Positions 42,005 to 54,200 of a stretch of DNA of 64,000 nucleotides are shown here, in pieces; position 1 is the first letter of the stretch; every line of letters begins with the position of its first letter. The position numbers were made by a program, and so were the translations under genes. The notes under the pieces were generated by a model that was given only the letters and a program-made list of their open reading frames with translations, was not told where the DNA came from and searched no databases. Origin of the DNA: Flectonema sp. DT1601 (lineage: Eukaryota; Euglenozoa; Diplonemea; Diplonemida; Diplonemidae); assembly GCA_964019425.1 (NCBI GenBank), contig OZ025783.1:620001-684000 (forward strand), written 5' to 3'.

Positions 42005-45000
42005 ATGGAGCCAAAGACTCCGTCAGCTCTAAGAGGAGAGCGAGGCATGGCATGGCTTTATGAAGTTGGTGACGAGAAGAAGTTTGTAGAGAGTTGTCCA
42101 ACAGAGAAATTAGAAGTGATGGGAGTAAAGATCAGAGACGCAGTAGAATCTGTTTTCATATCAGATGACAATGGTGAGATTGTTATTGAGGACGATATGG
42201 GAGGAGAGGACAAAGCGATTACTATCTGCAAACTATTGCAATACTTCGCTGAGTCAGAAAATGCGAAAGCAAACACAGATCTAAGCGATTCCGCAACAGT
42301 TCTCGGTGGTAGCATCCTCCAACTTCATGAATACCCTGAAGTGATGAAAGCTGCAGGTGACGCCTTAGCAGTTTTACTTGACAAGGAGTGTGTCCCAGCA
42401 ACACAAGTCTTAACGAATTTATCCCTCATTGCCGTCTACTTAGCTGGTACTCCCCAAGTCACACTCCGAGATGTAACTCGTTTAAAGACAATTAGAAGAT
42501 TCTTATGTCAAATAGGATGGAGAGATCCTCGTGCAGCTGAATTCCTAAACCAAGTGAAGTTGTTAATCAATCCGAAATTCCTCCAAATTGAAGGCTCGGC
42601 AGACGTCATGATCACATTGTTCTCACAATCTGCATTCATTACAAAAACACTTCATAAAACAATGATGGTTAAGACTCTTAGAGCCTGCAGATACAGGGAA
42701 ACTGCGAGACTTTCATACATAAGTTGCATGGTAAAGGTCTGGCAAGGCCTTGATGGATTAAACGGAGCAGTATTTGAGCAGGAAGTAATGAAAGAGTACG
42801 TGACTTTAGCAGTTAATGCAGACACAAAGCACTTTCATCAAGTCCGCGAAGCTCTCGTAAAATTCCGTGAACTCTCAGCTGTCGGATACAACGGCAAATG
42901 CAAAGAAGGTTTAAAGAGATTGATGAAAGAGTCTGACGTGCTTTCTAATTTGGATGTTCCCAATGCAGTTCTTCGTAGTAACGGTATTTGTTTGTTGGGA
43001 GATCATTTTCCGATTGGTGATACAACCGGAAAGGCAGCAGTTGAGAAGATGCTCATAGAACAACTACAACTTCTATTTAGAGCACTCCACGACCCAGTCA
43101 GTATTGTTAGAGCCAATGCTGTCGTATCAATTTGTAAAGTCCTGAAAACTCACTGGAATGAACTTCCAAAATCAACAGCTCTCCCTTGTCTCGATGCTAT
43201 CTTCTCAAAGATGTCATTTGATAAAGCTGATCACGCAGTTCGTCTCTCTGCTTTGAAATCAATCAGATCAGAATTGCTAACCGCACCGTTGATGCAAGAA
43301 ATCATCAAAAAACTAATCGGAACATTAAAGCACCTAGACGATCCTAATGCACGTGTGAGACAAGCATACACACAGATCTTGTTGGATTTATCAGAAAATC
43401 CGACCTTCCCAGTGTCTGAAGTCATTAATGATGAGGCGCTTATCCGAAGGTTGTCTGTGGAGAAGAAGAAATTTGTGATGGAAAATCTAATTAAACTTGT
43501 AAAGAACAATTTATGGACGTTTATTGATCCAAGCAATCCAACGACAGAAGAGCTGAAAACGGCTGTTAAAAAATTACTTGTGGTCGCCACAAAATATGCC
43601 TCCGCAGCTGTTAACATATACAGACACTTGGCAAGGCAACCCAAGTTTAAACCACAGTTGTTTATTACACTTGTTCGTGGAGTGTTACAGTGGGTAAGTG
43701 GTGCTACAACAGTAAAAGACATAAAACAAATAGAACACATCCTCGCTGTGGTTAGCGCTATCACTCTTGAAATTAGAACTAAAATTATTGGGAAAGTACG
43801 TCACATGAAGACTCTGGCATCTCATATTGAGACCTCGGCATTGAATGTGATTGAGAACCAGTACAACAGTAGTATTGTAAAACAATTACTAACTCAAATT
43901 AGAGCTGTTGTGTCTATTTGTATTGGTGACTCACCCAATGCGGAAGGTGAAAGGAAATCACTGATGAATCTGCTGAAGGATACGCCTACAGACAGACTTT
44001 TAATTTCTAAATGCATATCCGCAGGGCTGACATCCGAAATGCTGGCGTACTGCAATGAGAATATTGCAAAAGGCAGTGACAGTGTTTTTCTAGCTACAGA
44101 AATGCTTCACAACGAGCAAGCATCACAAACTATTCTGTCAGATGCACGATGGTCTACCCTCTGTGATAGCGTTGCTGAGAATGTTAAGCTACTAGTTGGA
44201 AGAATGAGAGCTGACGTAGCTTCATTCACAGACAGCGATATTAAAAATACCGGAGCTCAGATTGAATTACTCGGTAGACTCTCTCTACACGGAGCATGTA
44301 AAAGAGAAGAAGAATCCAACAAAGCTACGAAAGCTTTGAAGAGACAGAAAAAGACTGCAGACGTATCTACTGTTGATACCGCCCAACCAAAAACTGACGA
44401 AGACTTAAAGGCGATAACAAAACTAATGACTGATACTCTCCTCCCGACAGCCAATAAGATAAAATCTAAATCAGCTCTACTAGCTGTCACTATAGCAGAA
44501 CAAGTATTAGTATTCATTACTCAAGGTATTAACTGTGGTCTGCTTGTCAAGAGATTAGCTGTGACAGCAGAGTCAGCTTTGATAAATGGTCCTGTAATTG
44601 TAAACACCTTGTTATCAATTGATTCTCATCTAATGCCTTGTGTATTAGTACTCGTTAGTAGAAGTCTAGAAATGCATATCAGTCACTTGATGTTTAACAA
44701 TTGGATGGATATGATTATGTCTCTCTTCAGAACAATCATATCTCAGATTGATGAGTTGAGTGTCGTTCCAAAAGATACGCCGTTTGCAGATGCGGAAGAC
44801 TTACGAACTCGTGTTTGGGGACACTTTGCTGATCATGGATTACACATTAAACATATCGACAGTTTCGCATCCGCAATTGTCCGGTGCAACCCTCCGGAAG
44901 TTGTGCGCGACATTACTGAAACCCTTTGGTGCCATACCCTCACAGTCGGAGGGTACTCTGTTGCACCTTATCTTGTCGCAGAATTCTGTAAGCACAAACC

Positions 45001-46408
45001 ATTCAACAACGTGTTCCTTGACCTCCTCACTAACTCCCTCTCAAGGAAGTCTGCTGCTGGTAATGTAATTGATTCTCTGGAAACCTCATCCATCTCAATG
45101 ATATTCAGTTCATTGTTAGCCTGTAAGAATAGACTCTTAACAGCTCGTATTGCTTCCTACTACTCTGAGCAATTGTTACCTTTCTTTAAGAAACACAATC
45201 AAATTAGTGGACTCTCACAACGCGATACAGATTTAGGAACTGAGCTCGAAACTGACTTGTTCCCAGATTATGAACAATCAAAGTGTAGAATGGTACAACT
45301 CGGTGATGACTTAGCAACGCTTGATTGGACAGTCCCGATACCAGTCGCATCGCAGAGAATGACGTCGGCGAAATCTCAAGACAAGAAACAGGAAAAGATT
45401 ACAAACAGAATTGAAGCGAAGAGAAAGTTTGGAGAGGAGTTTGCCGTCAAACTTGATCAACATGACAGCTCAATGGATATTGATGCCGTGATCGGAGCTG
45501 TAGCAGCAAAAGACACTTCGAAAATAACGGCAGGCGCTGACTCTGTAAAACAACAGGACGAGAACGAGGACCAGTTCAGTGATGAAGATCAACCACCATC
45601 CCTGGCTGGTGCTACCCCTTGCGCCTCTGCAAAGAAGCGCTCACAGAAACCTGAACCTAAAAAGAAACCGAAAAAATCTGAGCCAACGAAGCGTACTAAG
45701 AAGTCACCAACTAAAAAGACTGTCAAGGAAGTAACCAAACAAAATACAAAGAAAGACGATCCTGCACCGAAGTCAAAGAGCAGAAAGACGAAAGTAGCGA
45801 AAGTAGCAAAAGACGACCCTACCCAAACAAAGCTAGAGAAGAAACCAAAGGCAACTCAGGAGGAAGTTACTGCCACCGAAAAGAAAGCAACAAAGACGAG
45901 AAAGAATGTACACAAGGAGGAAAACAACGAGTCGAAGCCAAGCAAACGTTCCGAAAGAAGAGTTAAGCCAGCAGTAGAGTGTGAAGAACTTATTGAGAAC
46001 CCTCCACCGAAATTAAATTTAAAACAATTGATATCAGAGGAATCAGATGACGATTTCGATCTTCCTGTCGTATCTCGAAAAGCATCACAGACTCCGGGTG
46101 CCAAAACTCCAACTAGCGCTCAACAGAAGTCAGTAATATCGCAATCGGTGAGGTCTAAAAATGAATTATTTCTAGAGAGTGAGCTCGGCTTCTCGGAAAC
46201 TCCCAAGGCGTCCGATCCATCAGATGCGATAAGTCAGATAAAAGCAGCCTCTGCATCAGCAAAGTCAAAGAATAACCTTCTCATCAGCACCCTCTTCGAC
46301 GACGACGACGAGGACGATGACGAAGACGAATCTCAAGCTGGAGATAATGAAATGATGGAACTTCTGAGATCCTTAGCCTCTCGAGTTAAGCGCAAGCAGG
46401 AGGCATAA
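42005..46408 (+). CDS. NCAPG2: Condensin II complex subunit G2
   Basis: 1467 aa HEAT-repeat protein. The diagnostic block is around residues 310-380: DVPNAVLRSNGICLLGDHFP, then LQLLFRALHDPVSIVRANAV and SICKVLKTHWNELP, which aligns in order with the NCAPG2 family (VxNAxVRxNAxxLFxxxFPxxD...LLxDPxxxVRxxxVxGVCxIxxxYW). An upstream GGSILQLH corresponds to the family GSVLILHG. Further HEAT repeats fill residues 400-1100. The last 350 residues are disordered, with a Lys/Pro/Thr-rich histone-H1-like part (about 1205-1320) that probably binds DNA, and an acidic end (DDDDEDDDEDES). Condensin II compacts mitotic chromosomes; partners are not in this window. The acceptor TTCTACAG ends at 41990, 14 nt before the ATG. 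Confidence 0.85.
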   Translation: MEPKTPSALRGERGMAWLYEVGDEKKFVESCPTEKLEVMGVKIRDAVESVFISDDNGEIVIEDDMGGEDKAITICKLLQYFAESENAKANTDLSDSATVLGGSILQLHEYPEVMKAAGDALAVLLDKECVPATQVLTNLSLIAVYLAGTPQVTLRDVTRLKTIRRFLCQIGWRDPRAAEFLNQVKLLINPKFLQIEGSADVMITLFSQSAFITKTLHKTMMVKTLRACRYRETARLSYISCMVKVWQGLDGLNGAVFEQEVMKEYVTLAVNADTKHFHQVREALVKFRELSAVGYNGKCKEGLKRLMKESDVLSNLDVPNAVLRSNGICLLGDHFPIGDTTGKAAVEKMLIEQLQLLFRALHDPVSIVRANAVVSICKVLKTHWNELPKSTALPCLDAIFSKMSFDKADHAVRLSALKSIRSELLTAPLMQEIIKKLIGTLKHLDDPNARVRQAYTQILLDLSENPTFPVSEVINDEALIRRLSVEKKKFVMENLIKLVKNNLWTFIDPSNPTTEELKTAVKKLLVVATKYASAAVNIYRHLARQPKFKPQLFITLVRGVLQWVSGATTVKDIKQIEHILAVVSAITLEIRTKIIGKVRHMKTLASHIETSALNVIENQYNSSIVKQLLTQIRAVVSICIGDSPNAEGERKSLMNLLKDTPTDRLLISKCISAGLTSEMLAYCNENIAKGSDSVFLATEMLHNEQASQTILSDARWSTLCDSVAENVKLLVGRMRADVASFTDSDIKNTGAQIELLGRLSLHGACKREEESNKATKALKRQKKTADVSTVDTAQPKTDEDLKAITKLMTDTLLPTANKIKSKSALLAVTIAEQVLVFITQGINCGLLVKRLAVTAESALINGPVIVNTLLSIDSHLMPCVLVLVSRSLEMHISHLMFNNWMDMIMSLFRTIISQIDELSVVPKDTPFADAEDLRTRVWGHFADHGLHIKHIDSFASAIVRCNPPEVVRDITETLWCHTLTVGGYSVAPYLVAEFCKHKPFNNVFLDLLTNSLSRKSAAGNVIDSLETSSISMIFSSLLACKNRLLTARIASYYSEQLLPFFKKHNQISGLSQRDTDLGTELETDLFPDYEQSKCRMVQLGDDLATLDWTVPIPVASQRMTSAKSQDKKQEKITNRIEAKRKFGEEFAVKLDQHDSSMDIDAVIGAVAAKDTSKITAGADSVKQQDENEDQFSDEDQPPSLAGATPCASAKKRSQKPEPKKKPKKSEPTKRTKKSPTKKTVKEVTKQNTKKDDPAPKSKSRKTKVAKVAKDDPTQTKLEKKPKATQEEVTATEKKATKTRKNVHKEENNESKPSKRSERRVKPAVECEELIENPPPKLNLKQLISEESDDDFDLPVVSRKASQTPGAKTPTSAQQKSVISQSVRSKNELFLESELGFSETPKASDPSDAISQIKAASASAKSKNNLLISTLFDDDDEDDDEDESQAGDNEMMELLRSLASRVKRKQEA

Positions 46409-47105
46409 ATGTCGACCTTTGTTCTGTACGGATGTCAGTTTCTTGTGAGTTTGTTTTTTTCTTCCTCGCGTCTGCTGCTAAAAGAAGAAAAACGAAAAAA
46501 AAAGAAATCCTTTTCATCACAAAGGTCTACTCGTAGCATTTTAATTGGTAGAGTTCTCGCACTACAGACCAGTGGTTGTTCGGCCACACTTGTTTTCTAA
46601 GTTTTTTTTTTTGTAGATTTTATGACTCCTATTTTTGGTTTTTTTGTTTAATGTGATTAGATTTTTTTTCCACATTTGAATTATTTCGTCGTTTCTTTTT
46701 TTACAATACGGCTCATACTGCATATTATATCTATTGTGGTGAAAATGTTTTCACGATTTTTTTTTTTTTATTCCCCTTTAATCTTTTTTTAGATCTTATT
46801 AGATATTTACCTTCCTGTCTTTCTATCGTCACTAGAGAAGATAAAGAACAGAAAAAAAAAAAAATATAGAAGTAAAAAATAAAAACAAAAAATTCCCCAC
46901 CCACAACAGTCACACTTCGTAGATACTCTTTATTCCTATGAATAAATCGTGTGATATAGACTAAGATAACGATAATAATTTCTTTTTATAAAGCATTCTC
47001 ATTTTATGACGGTGGTGGTGGGGGGGGGGGAGCGATACTTCGATGGGTAAGTAAGAAATAAAATTATATTACTGCTGCTTCACATTTACGTTAATAATCA
47101 CAAAC
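46409..47105. other. Intergenic region with an 11-G run
   Basis: About 700 nt, T-rich, with GGT repeats and 11 G at 47011-47030. A frame at 46409-46600 starts one base after the NCAPG2 stop and is hydrophobic then Lys-rich; it is probably 3' UTR, not a gene. Confidence 0.45.
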
Positions 47106-47120
47106 AGGCATATCAATAAG

Positions 47121-47813
47121 ATGCAATTGCTAAAAAGTGTCATCACGAAGAGTGCTTCGGAGACGCTGCCACAGTTTTTAGCGAGAGTGCCCCCTTCGTC
47201 TACAACCAGTGATGCTGGTTCTTGGATAGGAGTAAGCAAAAGTAGTATGTGGGAAGAGGAAGAGTACCATTGTGGAGAATCTGTGAAGCAATCATTTTCA
47301 ATGTTTTGCAGCGCAGTACGAATGGCGGAAGACAATGAGAGACAAGAAAAGAAGATCACAATGCAGACATTATCGAAATCGGTATTTGAGAAACAGGGTG
47401 CTGTTGGAGGTAAATGGTTATTTAATATCGACAGAGAAGAAGTTGACGACACTTGGGAAAATATTTGCCGAAGTTTATTTGATGATATTTTCGAAGACCG
47501 AGCACAAGTAACAACCGCAGACCCTCTAAGTTTCCAACACTGTATCGCATTATCAACAACTGACTACACAGATACTCGTCTACAAGAGCGATTCGTTAAG
47601 GGAATACGTTCAGCAGGCGTAAGTGGAATGCTTCGCCTTAAACCATTAGCGGCATCTTCACTAGAGTTATATCCGGGTACCTACCCTTGGAGTGAACGAT
47701 CAACTTCATTATTTTATGTTCTTGACGAACAGACTTCTATACTAACACTTCCGGAATACTCAAAACGGAAGATCATTCGCAATGACTTTTCACAAGTTTC
47801 CGGGTTGTTGTAA
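47121..47813 (+). CDS. BLES03/C11orf68 (UPF0696, DUF1917) family protein
   Basis: 230 aa. The layout fits this family, whose human member has an eIF4E-like fold: FLARVPPSSTTSDAGSWIGV near the N-terminus, then GGKWLFNIDREEVDDTWENI, a segment of short strands and helices (HCIALSTTDYTDTRLQERFV), GIRSAGVSGMLRLKPLAASS, and ELYPGTYPW. The biochemical role of the family is not settled; cap or RNA binding has been suggested from the fold only. The acceptor AAACAG ends at 47107, 13 nt before the ATG. No intron. A GGT tract with an 11-G run lies about 90 nt upstream. Confidence 0.6.
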   Translation: MQLLKSVITKSASETLPQFLARVPPSSTTSDAGSWIGVSKSSMWEEEEYHCGESVKQSFSMFCSAVRMAEDNERQEKKITMQTLSKSVFEKQGAVGGKWLFNIDREEVDDTWENICRSLFDDIFEDRAQVTTADPLSFQHCIALSTTDYTDTRLQERFVKGIRSAGVSGMLRLKPLAASSLELYPGTYPWSERSTSLFYVLDEQTSILTLPEYSKRKIIRNDFSQVSGLL

Positions 47814-48199
47814 CTTTCAGACGATATCTATCAAGCGATTCCCTAAAAGTAGTGAATTGATTGTCATTGATACCTGACTGTGATATTATTAATATCGACT
47901 ACTTACTTGATAACAATAAAAGGACAACAAGATTCATGTCCTTATCTAGGGACACGGCATTAAGGATAACTCTAGAAGAAAAAAGAATAGAATTATAAAA
48001 ACCCATGTAGGATGAGTTGGAAACCAAATCCGATACCTGATAGTTTTAATTTTGCTGACGCACAGCGTTCGAGCAATTCCTAACTTGTTCTTTTTCAGAT
48101 TACGTCAACTTAATGTCAGTGATGAAGTTCCTTAATTGCTGTTAGTCTGATGTACGTATCTTGTGTTTTAATAATATCAATTCTACCTCAGCCTAAAAC
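47814..48199. other. Intergenic region, short hairpins only
   Basis: About 390 nt with a GATATTA/TAATATC palindrome near 47881-47895 and AAGGAC/GTCCTT near 47921-47945. It ends at the acceptor at 48201. No gene. Confidence 0.4.
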
Positions 48200-48215
48200 A
48201 GGGTGGGCAGCAACA

Positions 48216-51200
48216 ATGAGAGCGGCTATTGGATTTATATTACTAGTCTCATGCATGGATGCTGTCGCCCAACTCCAACTCACGGTTAGATGTCGGTCCA
48301 AGGCAACATCCGAGGCCTGTGAAGAAACGGGCTGTTCTTCTACATGTGAAACTCGAATAGGAGACAATGTAGCTCTCGGGATGGATGTCGATACTGCAAT
48401 GACAGTAGTTGGTCGTCAGTTTCCGAGGGCCTGCGGACCTTGTGTGATTCACGATTTGTGTGAAACTAAGATGGATTTGCACGCATGTCCGACTGCTATG
48501 AATTGTGGAACATGTGGATCCAAAATACTACATGAACTAAGTAATGGTAATTCTGATGCTCTTGCAAAAGTAGCAGGTAACGAAGCAGTGTGCAGTGCGT
48601 GTGGTACTCCAAGGGGTGTAACTAACGTGTGTTATGCTGTGTGGAACACTCAAGTATGTGTAGGTGATTCATGTAAGACATGTGGAGATAGGATAACTGA
48701 GGAATATACGAATGGCAGGAAAATTGCTACCTCAATGAATATCATCGGGTCCCAGTTCTCATTGTGTTCTGACTGCTCTTCTCTACCGCGGGGGGTTCCG
48801 TCTTCATGTGCACCTTATTGGACGATGAATGCAAATGGGCTTGAGTGCGGGATGAGAATTAATCGGAAGATCACCAACAGCGTGACGGGAGACGTTGCTG
48901 CTACAATGGTAGCGGAACAATTTCCAATGGAATGTCTTGGATGTGCCACACCTACTGGAGTCACCGCGAAGTGTCTCTCTGTTTGGAGTACAAAACTGGA
49001 CTCCACTTGCACAAGTGGCTGTGCTACTTGTGGATCTGCTATCACTGCTGCCGTCAACAGTGGCAGCACAACCGCGGCGTCAATGATTAGTGTCGCTGCT
49101 ACAAACAGCGTTTGTGGACAGTGTGCTCCTCCAACTGGAGTGTCAGAATTGTGTTATTCTGTTTTTAACAACATAGTTTGTGAATATGGAATTTGTAATA
49201 AATGTAGTGATCTCCTGGATAATTTTGTATCTGATAATCTTTTAATAGCGGAGGCTATGGTTAGAGTGGCAACAAATGCCCCAGCTGAGTGCGGGTACTG
49301 TGGAGTGAGTAGCGGATGTTTAGCGATTTGGAACAATCCGTCATGTGGATCCGGTTGTACTGGAAGTGTTCAAACATGTGGACAGGTGGTTCAGAATTCA
49401 CTATCTCAAAGATTACATTCTAACGTTCCAGAAGCACTAACGGCTGCAGCACGTCAGTACTCACCATGTTCTGCTTGCGCCTTTCCAGTTACTCCAGCAC
49501 CAGTTGCTGGTACCCCCAAACCATCGTCGTTCCTTGATACATTTCAACTTCTTTGGGAAGACAAATTCGAAGCCACCGGTCTAAACCCACAACGTTGGGC
49601 TTATGATAATGGAAACGGAGAAGATGGTGAGATTCAAACCTACGCACAGTCAGCAGTTACTGTGTCAGGTCGCAACCTTCTGATTACTGCTACAGGTGGT
49701 ATAACAACAACAAATACGAGTGGTCGGATTACTACAAGAGGACTTAGTGAGATAACATATGGCTATGTAGAAGTTCGTATGAAGCCACCTGCGGCAGCTG
49801 TTGGAGCATCACCAAGAGTGTGGTTTGCTTCAACTGATACCAACTCAATGGGTGTAATTGATATCTTTCGTAATAGCGGCAAGCGTCCTCAGACGGTTCA
49901 CAATTTTGTGCAGACACAAGCAAACAACGGAAAAAATGCCATTGAGTTTTGCACGCTGAGCACTGGATCGCTTTTTAATCCTCGTTGCTTTAACGATGTA
50001 TCTCCGGCGAAGCTTCAAGACGAATTTCACACTTACGCCATGGAGTGGTCTCCCTTTGCAATAGAATTTTATATCGACGATGTACATGTCGGGGTTTATG
50101 ACCGTCCTACAGCACCAACACCCCGAAACTGGCCTTTCACAGGTAAGTTTTACTTAAACATCGCTCTAGCTCTTGGAGGAGAATTCGCTGATAATTTTGC
50201 AAACCCTGCTGCACTGCCTTACACTATGAATGTTGACTATGTTAAAGTGTATCAAAAAACTGCCTTAGTGGGAGTAGAGGGTCCCTGCCTTTTAGTTGCT
50301 AATAAGTTTGCCTGTGAAGTAAACACTTGTAAAACCTGCTTGGAATGGGTTACACTTGAAATTGAAAACGATGGATTGAAACCAGAAGAGGCGATGGCAG
50401 TTGTCGCTAAAAAGTTTACTGCGGTGTGTGGCTTGTGTGGTGTTAGTAATTTATGTCACACGGAAACTTTTGAAAAAATTGCCTGCAGTGGAACCACCTG
50501 TAGCACTCAAAAATGTGGAGAGCTAATAACTACAAAACTAAACAGTAATGACTCAAATAGTTTTTCTGCTGCTCAAATTATCGGAAAACAATATCCGACT
50601 TCGTGTGGTGAGTGTACTGTTCCATCGGGTGTCACAGCGGCTTGTTATGTTTTGTGGAATACACGAGCGTGTGATGCTAATAATCGCTGCTCCACATGCG
50701 GTGAGCGTGTTAGAATGATGTCCGCAAGAACAACGCTGAGTATACAATCAATAATGAATGTGATTGGTTTTGAATTCTCTCAGTGCGCAGCATGTAGCAG
50801 TGTAACTGCAGGTGTTCCTCGTCTCTGCCCACTCGCGTGGGCAGTTGACACGTGTCGGTTATCATCAACATCAACATGCAGTTCATTAAGGTGTTCTGCA
50901 GTAATTGGTAATTTAGTTAGTAATGGAGCGTCTATTACAGATGCAGCAATGCAAGCAGCAGCCACACACCCAACTAGCTGTCAGCAATGTAGTTCAATTG
51001 AAGGAATAACCTCAACTTGTTTAGCAGTATGGAATACTAATGCTTGTGGATTATTTGATATTTGTCAAACTTGTGGTTTCCGCATAGCTGCATTAGTAAC
51101 ATCAGGAAGTAGTCCCGCTGCAGCTATGACTGTAACTGGTAGTGACTTCACAGTGTGTTCTCCATGCAATTCACCAACAGGTATTACTGAACAGTGTTAT

Positions 51201-54200
51201 TCAACATTTACAAGAATGGCCTGTGATGTTGGGATACTTGCTTCTGACAATGTTTGCATGACTTGCGGTGTTCGTATTATGAAGCTGCTTGCTACTAAGA
51301 CAGCTGCAGAAGCGATGCTTCAAGTGTCTATGCAGTACCCTAAAGACTGCGGCTTGTGTGGAATTCCTAACTCTTGCTACGAGATTTGGAATACTCTCAC
51401 TGCTGTGCAGCAACCGCTCCAACCTCCACCAGCAACTTGTGGAAAAGTAATTTCTGACAAGTTAAGTGAATCAATTCAAGCAGATGTAGCGATGTCAGAT
51501 ATATCGATATTATATTCTGCTTGTTCTGAATGTACTCCAGCAACTCCACCAACACCTGTCTCAACGACGATTTTAAAAACTCACAAACTGGTTTGGGAAG
51601 ATACTTTCTCAACACAAACACTCAACCCAAGCTCATGGACAATCTCTACAGGTAGTGGAATTAATAATGAATTACAAACATACTCAGAGAGTAGTGTTTC
51701 TATTGTTAATAACAAACTTGTACTGACAGCATCAAAGAATGGAAACACCATCGAGAGTGGAAGAGTTACTACAAAAGGTAACATAGACTTTACTTTCGGA
51801 TATTTGGAAATCAGTGCGAAAATGCCTCCGGCAGTAAAGGGGTCTGTGACTTCTTTGAAATTAGAGTCGTCAGTTGGTAGCTTTCCAAATGATGGTGAGA
51901 TCAGTATTGGTGATATTCTTGGTTCAATCTCTGGTGTGATTACGTCAAAGATTGAGACGCAAGCATTAAATGGAAACTCAGCAACAAAAAAATGTCTTCT
52001 AACAAAGACATCAGATCCTGATCCAAACTGTAACGAAGAAATAAAAAAACCAAAAACTGATTTATATACCGGCTTTCACAAGTACGCAATTCAATGGACA
52101 CCAGCAGGTATCACAACGTACTTTGATGAACATCAGGTGATGAGGATCCCAAAACCACCAGGTGCACCACGCAACGTATGGCCCTTTGGAAAAGATTTCA
52201 GCATAGCACTTAGCCTGGCTGTGGGAGGTACTGTTGGAGGTGCAAGTGGAGTTGATGAAACAAAGTTTCCATACACATTGGAAGTAGATTCTATAAAATT
52301 ATATAGACAACCACCCCCACAAGGAGTTGTTGAGCCATGCATTTCAGCATTCTACAATTCACGTTGTAGAGGTAATGTTTGTACTACCTGCGGGGAACTA
52401 ATCGAACGAGAGATCAAAGAAGAGAAAAGATCTGCAATCGACGCCATGTGGATAGTAGGAACAAGGAACCCTACCGTATGTGGAAAGTGTACAATAAATC
52501 CAAAATGCTATGAAATCAGAGCTACTGAAGCATGCAGCTCCGGCGTTTGCAAAACCTGCGAATCTCGTATCAATGTAGAGCTGCAATCATCAAATGGAAA
52601 TGCGGCTAAAAAAGTTGGAGTTGCATTCCCAACAGAGTGCGGGTCGTGTACTATTCAACCACAATGCCATGCTATCTGGTTTCACAAAGTCTGTACTGAT
52701 GAAGACGGATGCATCTCTTGTGGTGACAGAATTAACACCCTAGTACAAACCACTAGTTCAACCTTAACCGCAGCAATGAATACTATAGGATACAGATATC
52801 CTGACGTATGTGGTAGTTGTTCTGTAGTCACTCGGGGTGTTCCTACCACGTGTGCTCCATTTTGGGAATTCAATGCTTGTGACTCATCGGGTATTTGTAA
52901 GACTTGTGGTCAGAGAATTAACGAAGCAGCGATGCCATCAACAACAAAATCAGACATATCGATGGGTGTTGCGACTGATTTTCCGGTCTGCAGAGGCTGT
53001 AGCACTATTCCTGGAGTACCATCAAATTGTTTAGGTGTTTGGGATACAATAGCATGTGCTGGTTCTATTTGTGAAACTTGTGGTACAAGAATACAAAACA
53101 TCGTAACAGCAAACAGTTACAGTACAGCTGAAGCAATGATTAGTATAGCATCATTATTTCCGACATCATGTGGTCCGTGTGGACCTCCAGCAGGTGTTAC
53201 AGAGTGGTGTTATGAACATTGGAATGCCGCAACTTGTAATCCAACTACTAAAGTATGTAACACTTGTGGTAGTTTGATAACAAATGAAATCACTGTAGGA
53301 AAGGCTGCTGCAGAAGCAATGTTGTCAGTTGCGAATTCTCAACCAAAATCTTGTACTCTGTGTGGAGTCTCTGCTAATTGTTATAGAATTTGGAGATCTC
53401 CTTCGTGTATTACAAACTGTCCTGCTGTTAGTAGTACTTGTGGTGAGTTAATTATAAACTTAATTCAAGATGGTGTATTTACTTTAGTTAGAGAAGCAGC
53501 TACAGCTGTAGCACGTCAATATCCAAGTTGTAGTGCATGTGGTGATACAACTCCTGTACCCTCACCTACTAGTGGAATCCCAACTACTGTTGGAAGTGAT
53601 TATCATTTAGTTTGGGTTGAAGATTTTAATCAACCCGCTATTGATACATCAGTCTGGCAATACTCTTTGGGAGCTGGTGGTACTAATGAAGTACAATCTT
53701 TTACCCAGGAAGCAGTCTCTGTCCGTGATGGTGTTTTAGTCATAACTGCTGAACAAACACAAGGCGGTATCACTTCTGGAAGAATCCACACAAAAGGAAC
53801 CAAGGATTTTAAATACGGTTACTTAGAAATTAGCGCTAAACTCCCAGCAACTGCAAAGGGTGCAAGAGTAAGCCTATCTATGCTGCCTACAGAAGAAAAA
53901 TATGGTGCGTGGCCTGACAGTGGATCAATTAATGTTGTTAGGCAGAATGGAGATGAGGCAGGTACTATCTATTCAGCTTTAAATTCGCAAGCGGAAAACA
54001 GAAATAACGAACGACTTAGTTGTGGTTTAACTCTGACCTCAGTCTTTAATCCAAAGTGCCACAGCACTGTACTAAATGATGTTACAACATTTAGAGTGTA
54101 CTCAATGTTGTGGACTGAAACACTTGTTGAGATTTATATTGACGGCGTAACCATTGCATCGTTTCCGAGGGTAACGCAGACGACAGCCAGTTGGCCATTT

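Noticed and set aside
43231-43764. 177-codon minus-strand frame inside NCAPG2
   Set aside because: Lies wholly within a strongly supported gene on the other strand and has no family features.
46409-46600. 63-codon frame starting one base after the NCAPG2 stop
   Set aside because: Hydrophobic then Lys-rich from T and A runs; no acceptor; most likely 3' UTR.
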